Shown piece after piece: positions 1-8,501 of a stretch of 64,000 nucleotides of DNA. Where the stretch lies: assembly GCA_035433705.1 (NCBI GenBank), contig DAORVK010000006.1, forward strand, positions 1 through 64,000, written 5' to 3'. The notes beneath the pieces were generated by a model that was not told the origin of the DNA, made no database searches, and saw nothing but the letters and a program-made list of their open reading frames with translations. This stretch comes from CADEFQ01 sp035433705 (GTDB lineage: Bacteria > Pseudomonadota > Gammaproteobacteria > Steroidobacterales > Steroidobacteraceae). The translations under genes and the position numbers were made by a program. The first letter of the stretch is position 1, and each line of letters begins with the position of its first letter.

Positions 1-720
1 CATTACTGGCCCACGCCCAACGGGCACAAGATCACGCTCTTTCTCGAGGAGACCGGGCTCGAGTACCGTATCGTCCCCGTGGATATCGGCGCAGGCGAGC
101 AGTTCAAGCCGGATTTTCTCGCCTTCTCGCCGAACAACCGCATGCCCGCGATCATCGATCGCACGCCGGCCGGTGGCGGTGAGGCGATCGGCGTGTTCGA
201 GTCGGGCGCGATCCTCGTCTACCTCGCGGAGAAGACCGGCCACTTCCTGCCCGCCGACGTGCGGGGTCGCAAGGCCGTGCTCGAATGGCTTTTCTGGCAG
301 ATGGGCGGCCTCGGCCCGATGTCGGGGCAGGCAGGACATTTCCTGAATTACGCGCAGGAGCAGATTCCGTACGCGCAGGCGCGCTACAGCAACGAGGTGA
401 ATCGCCTGTACGGCGTACTCGACCGCCAGCTCGCGAAGCATGCATTCGTGGCGGGCGGGGACTACTCGATCGCCGATATGGCGATCTATCCGTGGGCTGT
501 GATCCGGGATCGTCTGCAGCAGGACATCGCGCCCTTTCCCGCGCTCTCGCGCTGGCTCGACGCCGTCAAGGCCCGCCCGGCGACGCAGCGCGCCTATGCG
601 AAGGGCGAGCTGTATCAGCGGCGTCCACTGGACGACGCGCAGCGCAAGGTTCTCTTCGGCCAGACCGCCGCAAGCGTCTCGACGGCAGCGACCACCGCGG
701 GGGCGGAACGCAAGACCTGA
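1..720 (+). CDS. Glutathione S-transferase, Nu class (YfcG/YghU-like), 5' end missing
   Basis: The gene enters from before the window and is open from base 1, giving 239 visible residues. The first residues carry TPNGHK, the N-terminal active-site signature of Nu-class GSTs, which use Thr/Asn rather than Tyr or Ser and often act as glutathione-disulfide reductases. SPNNRMPAI contains the cis-proline, and FESGAILVYLAEK is the segment that binds the gamma-glutamyl part of glutathione. The rest is the all-helical C-terminal domain. It is probably a soluble thiol or detoxification enzyme. The family call is firm; the substrate is unknown. Only a few N-terminal residues seem to be missing. Confidence 0.88.
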   Translation, partial: HYWPTPNGHKITLFLEETGLEYRIVPVDIGAGEQFKPDFLAFSPNNRMPAIIDRTPAGGGEAIGVFESGAILVYLAEKTGHFLPADVRGRKAVLEWLFWQMGGLGPMSGQAGHFLNYAQEQIPYAQARYSNEVNRLYGVLDRQLAKHAFVAGGDYSIADMAIYPWAVIRDRLQQDIAPFPALSRWLDAVKARPATQRAYAKGELYQRRPLDDAQRKVLFGQTAASVSTAATTAGAERKT

Positions 721-785
721 AAGTCCGCGTTTACCCACCAAATCCGGATTGGGAGAACGGTCGAGCGCAGCTTAAACTCGTTCTC

Positions 786-1133
786 ATGGGACTCGTCACT
801 GCGCCGTTCGTACTGAGCAATCCACGTGATGCGACACTCCTGCCGATTCACGTGGATGCGCTCGTCGATACGGGTGCGATGACGCTTTGTCTGCCGGCCG
901 CGGTGGCCGAAGCCTTGCAGCTCGAGGAACTTGAGCGTCGCGAGGTCACGCTTGCCGACGGTGGGCGGCATCTGGTGCCCTATGTCGGGCCGGTCAAGGT
1001 CGGTTTCGGGAAGCGCGGCTGCTTCACCGGCGCCTTCGTGCTTGGACACCGGGTACTCGTCGGTGCGATCCCGCTCGAGGACATGGATCTCGTGATCAGC
1101 CCGGCAGCTTCGAGAGGTCTGCCACGCCGCTGA
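786..1133 (+). CDS. Small retropepsin-like (clan AA) aspartic protease, atypical C-terminus
   Basis: The 115-residue protein contains DTGAMTLCLP with the catalytic-type Asp at about residue 28, and an IPLEDMDLVI segment near the end. Both are typical of small bacterial clan AA aspartic proteases, which would work as homodimers. The ATG at 786 gives the usual MGLV-type N-terminus. Family members normally continue past the EDMDLV motif with a proline/asparagine-rich tail. Here the frame instead runs 38 bp into the 3' end of the convergent glyS gene and ends with an arginine-rich tail. Cellular role and substrate are unknown. The truncation or replacement of the tail is inferred from memory of the family. 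Confidence 0.7.
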   Translation: MGLVTAPFVLSNPRDATLLPIHVDALVDTGAMTLCLPAAVAEALQLEELERREVTLADGGRHLVPYVGPVKVGFGKRGCFTGAFVLGHRVLVGAIPLEDMDLVISPAASRGLPRR

Positions 1134-3171
1134 AGAGCGCGCGCAGTTCCGCGAGCAGCGACAGGCGGTTCGTGCGCAGCGTGGAGTCCGGGTCGTTGAC
1201 CATCACGCCGTCGAAGAAGGCGTCCACTTCGCCGCGCAAGCCCGCGAGCGCACTGAGGGCGCCCACATAATCACGCTTCGCTATCGCGGCCTGGACGCCA
1301 CCGCGCAGCTGCGCGAGCGCACCATGCAACTGCTTCTCCGCCGGCTCGCGCAGTACGGCGGGTGCGACTGCTGAAGGGGTGAAGCCTTCGGCCTTCTTCA
1401 GGATGTTCGCGATGCGCTTGTTCGCCGCCGCGAGGCTCGCGGCCTCGGGTCGCGCGAGAAAGCCAGCGAGCGCGGCGAGCCGGGCGTCGAAATCGAGCGG
1501 CGAGCGAGGCGCGGTGGCGAGCACGGCGTCGATCATTTCGGTGGTGTACGTCACGCCCGGCTGCTCGAGGTAATAGGCGCGCAGCCGCTCCGAGATGTAC
1601 TCGTAGACCTCATCTGCGGCCTTGGCGCTCTTCACCGGTTGCAGCGCGACCGCCGTGTCGGTGAGCGCCCGCAGGTCGAGATCGATACGCTTCTCGATGA
1701 GGATGCGCAGCACGCCGATCGCCGCGCGGCGCAGGCCGAACGGGTCCTTCGTGCCGGTCGGCTTCTGGCCGATCGCGAAGATGCCGGCGAGCGTGTCGAG
1801 TCGATCGGCGAGGGCCACCGCGGTGCCAGGCGCGGATTGCGGCAGCGCGTCGCCCGCGCCGCGCGGCAGGTAATGTTCGCGGATCGCCTGGGCGACGACC
1901 GCAGGCTCACCGTCCGCAGTGGCGTAGTACGAGCCCATGATCCCCTGCAGTTCGGGGAACTCGCCCACCATCGCGGTCAGCAGATCGCACTTGGCGAGGG
2001 CTGCCGATCGCTGTGCCTGCAAGACATTCCAATTCAATCTCGCGCTAATTGTTTCAGATATCGACTCAATACGTTTGACCTTGGCACCGAGCGAGCCAAG
2101 CTTCGCCTGGAAGGTGACGGCGTCGAGACCGGCGAGGCGGGCAGCCAGCGGCTCGCGCCGGTCCTGTTGCCAGAAGAATGCGGCATCCGACAGGCGCGGG
2201 CGCACGACGCGCTCATTGCCTGTGCGTACCTGCGCCGGTTCACGGCTCTCGATGTTGCTGACGGTGATGAAGGCAGTGAGCAAGCGTCCCGTCGCATCCT
2301 CGACCGCGAAGTAACGCTGGTGATCCTGCAGAGTCGAGATCAGCACTTCACGTGGCAGCTCGAGGAAACGCTCTTCGAAGCGGCCCGCGACCGGCACCGG
2401 CCATTCGACGAGCGCGGTGACTTCCTCGAGCAGCGCCTCGCTCAGGATCGCGCGGCCGCCCATCTCCTTCGCCTTGGCTTCGACGCCACTGCGGATCATC
2501 TCGCGGCGCTTCGCGAAGCTTGCGATCACTTTGCCGCCTGTCTCGAGCGCACCCGCGTAATCGTCCGGCGTACCGAGTGTGATGGGCGCGGGCGCGTGGA
2601 AGCGATGGCCGCGTGTCCTGTTGCCCGCCTGCGTGTCAAGCAGCGTGGCAGGGAGCGTGTCGGCACCGAAGAGCAGCACGATCCAGTGCACCGGCCGCAC
2701 GAACTGCGCCTCGCCCGCGCCCCAGCGCATGCGTTTCGGGATCGGCAGTTGATCGAGCGAAGACTGCACGATGCCGGGCAGCAGGCCCGCGGTGTCGGCA
2801 CCGGCTTTGCGGCCCGCGTAGAAAAGGAACTCGCCCTTGCCCTCCTTCACGCGCGTCAGCTCCGCGAGCGTTACGCCACAACTCTCGGCAAAGGCGCTCG
2901 CCGCGCGCGTGGGGTTGCCCGAGGCGTCGAACGCCGCGCTCACCGGTGGGCCGCGGCGCTTGATCTCCTGTTCGGGCTGGCGTGTGGCGAGCGCGCGCAC
3001 CAGCACCGCGAGGCGGCGTGGCGTGGCGAAACTCTCGACGTCACCATGCGTCAGGCCCGCCGCGGCGAGACCGGCGACAATGCCCTCGCGGAACGCGGCC
3101 TCGAGGTCCGGCAGTGCCTTGGGCGGCAGCTCCTCGGTGCCGATTTCGACGAGGAAATCGCGCGCGCTCAT
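1096..3171 (-). CDS. glyS: Glycine--tRNA ligase beta subunit
   Basis: At 691 residues this matches the usual length of bacterial GlyS (about 690). It opens with MSARDFLVEIGTEELPPKAL, the conserved N-terminus, and contains the central HD-like region and a C-terminal tRNA anticodon-binding region. It forms the alpha2beta2 glycyl-tRNA synthetase with GlyQ, recognising tRNA-Gly while the alpha subunit activates glycine. The start ATG overlaps the glyQ stop by 4 bp (ATGA), so the two are translationally coupled. The 3' end overlaps a convergent aspartic-protease gene by 38 bp. Confidence 0.97.
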   Translation of the reverse strand: MSARDFLVEIGTEELPPKALPDLEAAFREGIVAGLAAAGLTHGDVESFATPRRLAVLVRALATRQPEQEIKRRGPPVSAAFDASGNPTRAASAFAESCGVTLAELTRVKEGKGEFLFYAGRKAGADTAGLLPGIVQSSLDQLPIPKRMRWGAGEAQFVRPVHWIVLLFGADTLPATLLDTQAGNRTRGHRFHAPAPITLGTPDDYAGALETGGKVIASFAKRREMIRSGVEAKAKEMGGRAILSEALLEEVTALVEWPVPVAGRFEERFLELPREVLISTLQDHQRYFAVEDATGRLLTAFITVSNIESREPAQVRTGNERVVRPRLSDAAFFWQQDRREPLAARLAGLDAVTFQAKLGSLGAKVKRIESISETISARLNWNVLQAQRSAALAKCDLLTAMVGEFPELQGIMGSYYATADGEPAVVAQAIREHYLPRGAGDALPQSAPGTAVALADRLDTLAGIFAIGQKPTGTKDPFGLRRAAIGVLRILIEKRIDLDLRALTDTAVALQPVKSAKAADEVYEYISERLRAYYLEQPGVTYTTEMIDAVLATAPRSPLDFDARLAALAGFLARPEAASLAAANKRIANILKKAEGFTPSAVAPAVLREPAEKQLHGALAQLRGGVQAAIAKRDYVGALSALAGLRGEVDAFFDGVMVNDPDSTLRTNRLSLLAELRALFSGVADLSKLPG

Positions 3172-4118
3172 CGCATCCCCCGCGCGTTGCCGGTCGGCGC
3201 GTTGCCCGCCGTGGCAAGCATCGGGAAGCCGAGCGCCTCGCGACTCTCGTGATAGGCCTGCGCGACGCCGCGCGCGAGCGTGCGCACGCGCAGGATGAAG
3301 CGCTGGCGCTCGGTCACCGAGATCGCCTTGCGCGCATCGAGCAGGTTGAAGGTGTGCGAGGCCTTGAGCACCTGCTCATAGGCGGGCAGCGCGAGCTTCG
3401 TCTCGAGCAGCGCCGTACACGCCGCCTCGTGCTCGTCGAAACGGCGAAAGAGCACGGCGGTGTCGGCGAGCTCGAAGTTGTACTTCGACTGCTCGACCTC
3501 GTTCTGGTGGAACACGTCGCCGTAGGTGACGCGGCCGAGCGGGCCGTCGGTCCACACGAGATCGAACACGCTCTCGACGCCCTGCAAATACATCGCGAGG
3601 CGCTCGAGGCCGTAGGTGATCTCACCGGTCACGGGCCGGCAGTCGAGCCCGCCGACCTGCTGGAAGTAGGTGAACTGCGTGGTCTCCATGCCGTTCAGCC
3701 AGACCTCCCAGCCGAGGCCCCACGCGCCGAGCGTCGGGGATTCCCAGTTGTCCTCGACGAAGCGGATGTCGTGCACGAGCGGGTCAAAGCCGAGCATGCG
3801 CAGGCTGTCGAGGTAAAGATCGAGGATGTCGAGCGGCGAGGGCTTGATGACGACCTGGAACTGGTAATAGTGCTGCAGCCGGAACGGGTTCTCGCCGTAG
3901 CGCCCATCGGTCGGCCGACGCGACGGTTGCACGTAGGCCGCACTCCACGGCTCGGGACCGATCGAGCGCAGGAAGGTCGCGGTGTGGAAGGTGCCGGCGC
4001 CCACTTCCATGTCGTAGGGTTGCAGGATCACGCAACCCTTGTCCGCCCAGTATTTCTGCAGGGCGAAGATCAGGTCCTGGAAGCTGCGCGGCGGCGCGCC
4101 GATGGCAATCGCGGTCAT
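3168..4118 (-). CDS. glyQ: Glycine--tRNA ligase alpha subunit
   Basis: The 316-residue subunit starts MTAIAIGAPPRSFQDLIF and carries the conserved block QPYDMEVGAGTFH used in adenylate formation. It is the catalytic subunit that makes glycyl-adenylate and charges tRNA-Gly together with GlyS. An in-frame extension upstream exists, but it has no family similarity, so the ATG at 4118 is chosen. A TATACT hexamer lies 11 nt upstream of the ATG, so the mRNA leader should be very short. It is co-transcribed with glyS (4-bp overlap) and divergent from fadH, with 44 bp between the start codons. Confidence 0.97.
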   Translation of the reverse strand: MTAIAIGAPPRSFQDLIFALQKYWADKGCVILQPYDMEVGAGTFHTATFLRSIGPEPWSAAYVQPSRRPTDGRYGENPFRLQHYYQFQVVIKPSPLDILDLYLDSLRMLGFDPLVHDIRFVEDNWESPTLGAWGLGWEVWLNGMETTQFTYFQQVGGLDCRPVTGEITYGLERLAMYLQGVESVFDLVWTDGPLGRVTYGDVFHQNEVEQSKYNFELADTAVLFRRFDEHEAACTALLETKLALPAYEQVLKASHTFNLLDARKAISVTERQRFILRVRTLARGVAQAYHESREALGFPMLATAGNAPTGNARGMR

Positions 4119-4149
4119 GAAGACCGCGAAGTATAGCGGCCGGATGGGG

Positions 4150-4155
4150 TAACTT
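4150..4155 (+). promoter_or_regulatory. TAACTT -10-like hexamer 7 nt before the fadH ATG
   Basis: TAACTT is followed by 7 nt and the ATG at 4163. This spacing places the expected transcription start at or next to the start codon and suggests a leaderless mRNA. No clear -35 element is visible. Confidence 0.4.
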
Positions 4156-4162
4156 GCCCGCC

Positions 4163-6202
4163 ATGAACGTGCCGCGTCCGCAGTTTCCGCATCTGCTTGC
4201 ACCGCTCGACCTGGGCTTCGCGCGCCTGCGCAACCGCATCCTGATGGGCTCGATGCACACCGGTCTCGAGGACAAGGCGCAGGACTATCCGAAGCTCGCG
4301 GCGTACTTTGCGGAGCGGGCACGTGGCGGCACGGGCCTCATCGTGACGGGCGGCATCGCGCCCAATCGCGCGGGCTGGGTCGCGCCCTTTGCGGGCAAGT
4401 TGAGCGTGCGCGGCGAAGTCGCGCGCCACGCACACGTGACCGAAGCCGTCCACGCCGAGGGCGGCCACATCTGCATGCAGATCCTGCACACGGGCCGCTA
4501 CGGCTATCACCCCCTCGCCGTCGCGCCGAGCCGCCTGCGTTCCCCGATCTCGCCGTTCACTCCCTGGGCGCTCTCTTCGCGCGGTGTCGAGCGGCAGATC
4601 AGCGCATTCGTGCGCTGTGCAGGGCTCGCGCGCGAGGCTGGCTACGATGGGGTCGAGATCATGGGCAGCGAAGGCTACCTGATCAACCAGTTCATCACGA
4701 CGCGCACCAATCATCGCACCGACGAGTGGGGCGGCGCGTACGAAAACCGCATCCGCTTCGCCGTCGAGATCGTGAAGCGCACGCGCGCCGCGCTCGGGCC
4801 CGATTTCATCCTGATCTTCCGCCTCTCGATGCTCGACCTCGTTGGTGAAGGCAGCACGTTCGACGAAGTCATTCATCTCGCGCGCGAGATTGAGACGGCG
4901 GGCGCGACGATGATCAACACCGGCATCGGCTGGCACGAGGCGCGCATTCCGACGATCGCGACCATGGTGCCGCGCGCGGCATTCGCCTGGGTGACCGAGA
5001 GGTTACGGCCGCACGTGCTGCTGCCGCTCGTCACGACGAACCGCATCAACGATCCGGCCGTCGCCGAGCGCATCCTGGCTGCGGGCGGCGCCGACATGGT
5101 GTCAATGGCGCGGCCACTGCTCGCTGATCCGCAGTTCGCGAAGAAGAGCGCCGAGGGCCGCGCCGACGAGATCAACACCTGCATCGCCTGCAACCAGGCC
5201 TGCCTCGATCACGTGTTTGAGAACAAGCCCGCGACCTGCCTCGTCAATCCGCGCGCCGCGCGCGAGAGCGAGCTTCAGTATCTTCCCGTCACGCGCCGCC
5301 GCCGCATTGCCGTCGTGGGCGCCGGGCCCGCGGGGCTCTCCTGCGCGACGGTTGCGGCGGAGCGCGGGCACGAGGTCGTGCTGTTCGAGCGTGCGGCGGA
5401 GATCGGCGGCCAGTTCAACATGGCGAAGCGCATCCCCGGCAAGGAGGAATTCGCCGAGACGCTGCGCTACTTCGGCCGCCAGATCGAGCTCTCGGGTGTC
5501 GAGCTGCGCCTCGGTACGAATGCCACCGTCGAAGTACTCGCACACGGTTTCGATGCCGTCGTGCTCGCGACCGGCGTCACGCCGCGGCGGCCCGCGATAG
5601 CGGGCCTCGATCATCCGAAAGTGCTGAGCTATGTCGACGTGCTCCTGCGTGGCGCCCCGGTTGGCCCCCGTGCTGCGCTGATCGGCGCGGGAGGCATCGG
5701 CTTCGATGTCGCGGAGTTCCTCGGTCACCCCGAAGACATTGCGCCGAGCCTCGATGTCGGCGCGTTTCTGACGGAATGGGGTATCGACAGGCGGCTCGTG
5801 ACGCGGGGCGGTCTCGCGGTCGCACTGCCTCCGAAAGAGACGAGCCCTCGCGAAATCTGGCTCCTGCAGCGCAAAGACTCAAAGCCGGGCGACGGTCTCG
5901 GCAAGACGACAGGATGGATCCATCGCACGACGCTGAAACGACGCGGCGTGCACATGCTCGCCGGCGTCACCTACGAGCGCATCGATGACGGAGGCCTGCA
6001 CATCACGAATGGCAAGGATCAGCGCGTGCTTGCGGTCGACAATGTGGTGATCTGTGCGGGCCAGGAGCCACTGCGCGAGCTGCAGGCGCCGCTGCAGGAG
6101 CGCGGCATCGAAGTGCACCTGATCGGCGGTGCCGACGTCGCGACCGAGCTCGACGCGAAGCGCGCGATCGATCAGGGCGCGCGCGTTGCAGCAGCGTTGT
6201 AG
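4163..6202 (+). CDS. fadH: 2,4-dienoyl-CoA reductase (NADPH), FadH-type flavoprotein
   Basis: This 679-residue enzyme reduces 2,4-dienoyl-CoA to 3-enoyl-CoA during beta-oxidation of unsaturated fatty acids. Residues 1-330 form the FMN-binding TIM barrel, with Tyr172 (GYLIN) and His258 (GWHEA) at the positions of the E. coli catalytic pair. Cys340, 343, 347 and 359 match the 4Fe-4S cluster spacing. A GAGPAGLSC FAD motif near residue 388 opens the pyridine-nucleotide half, which ends with a second GAGGIGFD dinucleotide motif and a VVICAGQEP segment. Similarity runs end to end with E. coli FadH. The ATG at 4163 is preferred over a TTG nine bases upstream. Confidence 0.93.
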   Translation: MNVPRPQFPHLLAPLDLGFARLRNRILMGSMHTGLEDKAQDYPKLAAYFAERARGGTGLIVTGGIAPNRAGWVAPFAGKLSVRGEVARHAHVTEAVHAEGGHICMQILHTGRYGYHPLAVAPSRLRSPISPFTPWALSSRGVERQISAFVRCAGLAREAGYDGVEIMGSEGYLINQFITTRTNHRTDEWGGAYENRIRFAVEIVKRTRAALGPDFILIFRLSMLDLVGEGSTFDEVIHLAREIETAGATMINTGIGWHEARIPTIATMVPRAAFAWVTERLRPHVLLPLVTTNRINDPAVAERILAAGGADMVSMARPLLADPQFAKKSAEGRADEINTCIACNQACLDHVFENKPATCLVNPRAARESELQYLPVTRRRRIAVVGAGPAGLSCATVAAERGHEVVLFERAAEIGGQFNMAKRIPGKEEFAETLRYFGRQIELSGVELRLGTNATVEVLAHGFDAVVLATGVTPRRPAIAGLDHPKVLSYVDVLLRGAPVGPRAALIGAGGIGFDVAEFLGHPEDIAPSLDVGAFLTEWGIDRRLVTRGGLAVALPPKETSPREIWLLQRKDSKPGDGLGKTTGWIHRTTLKRRGVHMLAGVTYERIDDGGLHITNGKDQRVLAVDNVVICAGQEPLRELQAPLQERGIEVHLIGGADVATELDAKRAIDQGARVAAAL

Positions 6203-6224
6203 GTGCCGAGCGCGGCGCCCTCGA

Positions 6225-7052
6225 TCAACTGCCGATGCCGCTACCTGTAACCACCGGCGTATTGGTCCAGCCCCCATCCGGCGTGCGATACCAGCCGCCG
6301 GCGGCGAGCGCCCCACCATCGAGATGGATGGTCGTGCCGGTCACCCAGCTCGAGAGCTCGCTCGCGAGAAACACGGCGCAGCCTGCGGCATCTGCGGGCT
6401 CACCGAAGCGCCCGAGCGGAATCCAGCGCGGAATGTGATCTTGAAGCTTCGGTGGAATCCAGAGCGAGGGCTTGACCTGCCCGGTCTCGGTCGTCTCGGG
6501 TGCGATTTCGTTTACGCGAATCCCGGAAGGTCCGAGGTCGAGCGCGAGGCTGCGGGTGAAGCCCGAGACGCCCGCCTTGAAGGCCGAGTAGACGATGCAC
6601 TTCGGGATGCCGCGGAAGGCTTCAATGGTCGAGATGTTGATGATGCTGCCGCCGGGGCCTGACTTCTTCATGAGCGGCAGCGCCGCGCGAGTCACCTGGA
6701 ACAGGTGCCGCAGGTTGCTGGCGTAGAGTGCATCGAAATCCTCGTCCGTGTGCTCCTCGAGCGATTTCGCGATGCCGAGGAAATCGCCGACGTTGTTCAC
6801 GAGGAAGTCGAGGCGCCCGTAGCGCTGCCCCACCTCGGTCAGCAGGGCATCGACCTGGCGGGTATCGCGCACATCCGTCACCGAAACGAGCGCATCGGCT
6901 CCGAGTGATGCACGCACGGCATCGGCGCGGGCGCGGTCGATCTCCGCCACCGCAACGCGGGCCCCGAGTTTGTCGAAAGCTTCTGCGATGCCGCGCCCGA
7001 TGCCACTGCCGCCTCCCGTGACGAGCGCGGTTCTGCCGGTGAAGTCGATCAT
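6225..7052 (-). CDS. Short-chain dehydrogenase/reductase (SDR)
   Basis: This classical SDR has 275 residues: a TGGGSGIG cofactor motif at residues 12-19, NNVG at 86-89, and a catalytic triad of Ser141, Tyr155 and Lys159 (YSAFK). An acidic residue after beta-strand 2 (AEIDR) suggests NAD rather than NADP. The substrate cannot be read from the sequence; secondary alcohols of lipids or steroids are common for such enzymes. The start is the ATG giving MIDFTGRTALV. It is divergent from the sulfotransferase gene, and the shared 293-bp intergenic region holds a strong dyad, so the two may be co-regulated. Confidence 0.88.
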   Translation of the reverse strand: MIDFTGRTALVTGGGSGIGRGIAEAFDKLGARVAVAEIDRARADAVRASLGADALVSVTDVRDTRQVDALLTEVGQRYGRLDFLVNNVGDFLGIAKSLEEHTDEDFDALYASNLRHLFQVTRAALPLMKKSGPGGSIINISTIEAFRGIPKCIVYSAFKAGVSGFTRSLALDLGPSGIRVNEIAPETTETGQVKPSLWIPPKLQDHIPRWIPLGRFGEPADAAGCAVFLASELSSWVTGTTIHLDGGALAAGGWYRTPDGGWTNTPVVTGSGIGS

Positions 7053-7057
7053 GCGGG

Positions 7058-7063
7058 ACAGTA
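7058..7063 (-). promoter_or_regulatory. TACTGT -10-like hexamer just upstream of the SDR ATG
   Basis: Read on the minus strand, TACTGT is followed by 5 nt and the ATG at 7052; an overlapping TTTACT gives a 7-nt gap. Either predicts a leaderless or nearly leaderless message. Confidence 0.3.
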
Positions 7064-7149
7064 AAGCACAGGTCACGGGCTGCGAGCTACGAGCCCCGCG
7101 CGGCGGGCAACGTGCCAGTGCGCGCTGACGCGCGCCCGTTCACCACGGC

Positions 7150-7191
7150 GTCAACAACCGGACAACACTGATGGCTTGTCCGCTTGTTGAC
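7150..7191. repeat. Inverted repeat, 16-bp arms, 10-nt centre (operator-like)
   Basis: The left arm GTCAACAACCGGACAA and the right arm are reverse complements except at one position, around the centre CACTGATGGC. There is no T-tract on either side, so a factor-independent terminator is unlikely. The position in the shared upstream region of two divergent genes suggests a regulator-binding dyad. Confidence 0.6.
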
Positions 7192-7277
7192 ATCGTCAGC
7201 ACGGGTACGTGCACGTGACGTCGCCGCAAATCCTGGCCTGTGAACAAGCGTGCGACACGAGCGCCACGCACTCTGGT

Positions 7278-7305
7278 CCACCGCCCACCGCCCACCGCCC
7301 ACCGC
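7278..7305 (+). repeat. Tandem repeat (CCACCGC)x4
   Basis: Four exact copies of the heptamer CCACCGC lie about 40 bp upstream of the sulfotransferase start. This could be a slippage-prone tract. Confidence 0.75.
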
Positions 7306-7345
7306 CCGGTGCTCGCGGACAGCCGTGGCATACTCACTGACCGTC

Positions 7346-8488
7346 ATGCTCACCATTGCAAACCTTCTCGAGAAAGCGCGCGCGGCCACCGGCCTCCAGG
7401 ATTTCGGCGACGAGTGGTTCAGGGTGCCGCTGGCGCGCCTGATCGATGAGGTCAATGCCCACGCCGGACTCATCGCGCCGGAAGCGGGCGCGGGCTACCG
7501 GATCCTGAGTGCGCTCGAAGACCGGCTGCGGCTCGTGCAGTACCTGAAGGACCACCCCGAAGTGCTCGAGGAGGAGATCGCGGTTGCCTGCGCGATCATC
7601 GGTCTGCCGCGCACCGGGTCCACCGTCATGCATCGCCTGCTCGCGAGCACGCCGCGCACCACGTCGTTCTTCTGGTGGGAGACCGCCTTTCCGCTGCCGC
7701 TTCCAGGCGAGGCCGCCGGCGATCCAGCGCCGCGCATCGCGCTCGCGCACCAGGTCGTCGATCGCCTGCTCACCGAATGGCCCGATTTCGAGAGCATCGA
7801 CCCGATCGAGGCGGAAGCGGTCGCCGAAGAGGTGATTCTGCTCGATCGCACCTTCCTGTCGTCGACCTATGATTCGATGATGCCGATTCCGGGCTACGGC
7901 GTGTGGCAGGCCGACCAGGACCACGAGCCCGCCTATCGCGATCTCGTGCTCTGGATGAAGGCGCTGCAGTTTCAATCACCGTGGCGCCGGGGCCGCAGGT
8001 GGGTGCTGAAGACACCGCATCACCTGCTCGGGGGCATGAACGGACTGCTGAAAGTCTTTCCCGGCGTGCCGCTCGTGATGACGCATCGCGATGTCGGGCA
8101 GGTGCTGCCGAGCTACTGCAGCATGTGCGCCTCGATGAGCCTCGGGGCCTCGACGACCTACCGGCGGGAAGTGCAAGGCGCGCACTGGACGAGCCGCTTC
8201 AGGACCGGCCTCGAGCGCTTCGAGGCGTGGCGCAAGACGCTGCCCCAGGGTCGCATCGTCGATGTCCGGTACGAGGACACGGTCGCCGATCCGGTCGGCA
8301 CAGCGGGTCGAGTGATGCAATCCATCGGTCTGGGATTCGACGATGCCGATCGCGCGGCGATGGAGGCCTGCATCGCGGCCAATGCGCGCGAGAACCGGCC
8401 CAGGCACAAATACTCGGCCGAAGAGTTCGGCCTGACGCGCGCGGGGATCGCGGCGGATTTCGCCTTCTATCACGACAGGTATCTGTAA
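7346..8488 (+). CDS. Sulfotransferase family protein (PAPS-dependent)
   Basis: The 380-residue protein contains IGLPRTGST at residues 85-93, the 5'-phosphosulfate-binding loop of the sulfotransferase fold, and LVMTHRDVGQVLPSYCS, the 3'-phosphate-binding segment. It also has WVLKTPHHL, typical of the bacterial Sulfotransfer_3 family. It would transfer sulfate from PAPS to a hydroxyl of a small molecule or lipid; the acceptor is unknown. The start ATG at 7346 gives MLTIANLLEKA, as in relatives; the open frame upstream runs through the tandem repeat and has no family similarity. It is followed at once by an SDR and a DUF1214 gene on the same strand. Confidence 0.85.
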   Translation: MLTIANLLEKARAATGLQDFGDEWFRVPLARLIDEVNAHAGLIAPEAGAGYRILSALEDRLRLVQYLKDHPEVLEEEIAVACAIIGLPRTGSTVMHRLLASTPRTTSFFWWETAFPLPLPGEAAGDPAPRIALAHQVVDRLLTEWPDFESIDPIEAEAVAEEVILLDRTFLSSTYDSMMPIPGYGVWQADQDHEPAYRDLVLWMKALQFQSPWRRGRRWVLKTPHHLLGGMNGLLKVFPGVPLVMTHRDVGQVLPSYCSMCASMSLGASTTYRREVQGAHWTSRFRTGLERFEAWRKTLPQGRIVDVRYEDTVADPVGTAGRVMQSIGLGFDDADRAAMEACIAANARENRPRHKYSAEEFGLTRAGIAADFAFYHDRYL

Positions 8489-8501
8489 GCGGGGAGTGAA
8501 C

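Larger units (their letters stand above)
7053..7345. other. Intergenic region between divergent SDR and sulfotransferase genes
   Basis: No convincing gene is seen in these 293 bp. The region holds the SDR -10-like hexamer, a 42-bp dyad at 7150-7191, a four-copy 7-bp tandem repeat at 7278-7305, and a CATACT hexamer 11 nt upstream of the sulfotransferase ATG. Confidence 0.7.

Noticed and set aside
1639..3252. Long open frame (537 codons) opposite glyS
   Set aside because: It is antisense to a certain gene, with arginine-rich low-complexity translation and no family motif; such shadows are expected in high-GC DNA.
7278..7305. Tandem repeat as a possible CRISPR array
   Set aside because: The units are 7 bp and contiguous, without spacers.
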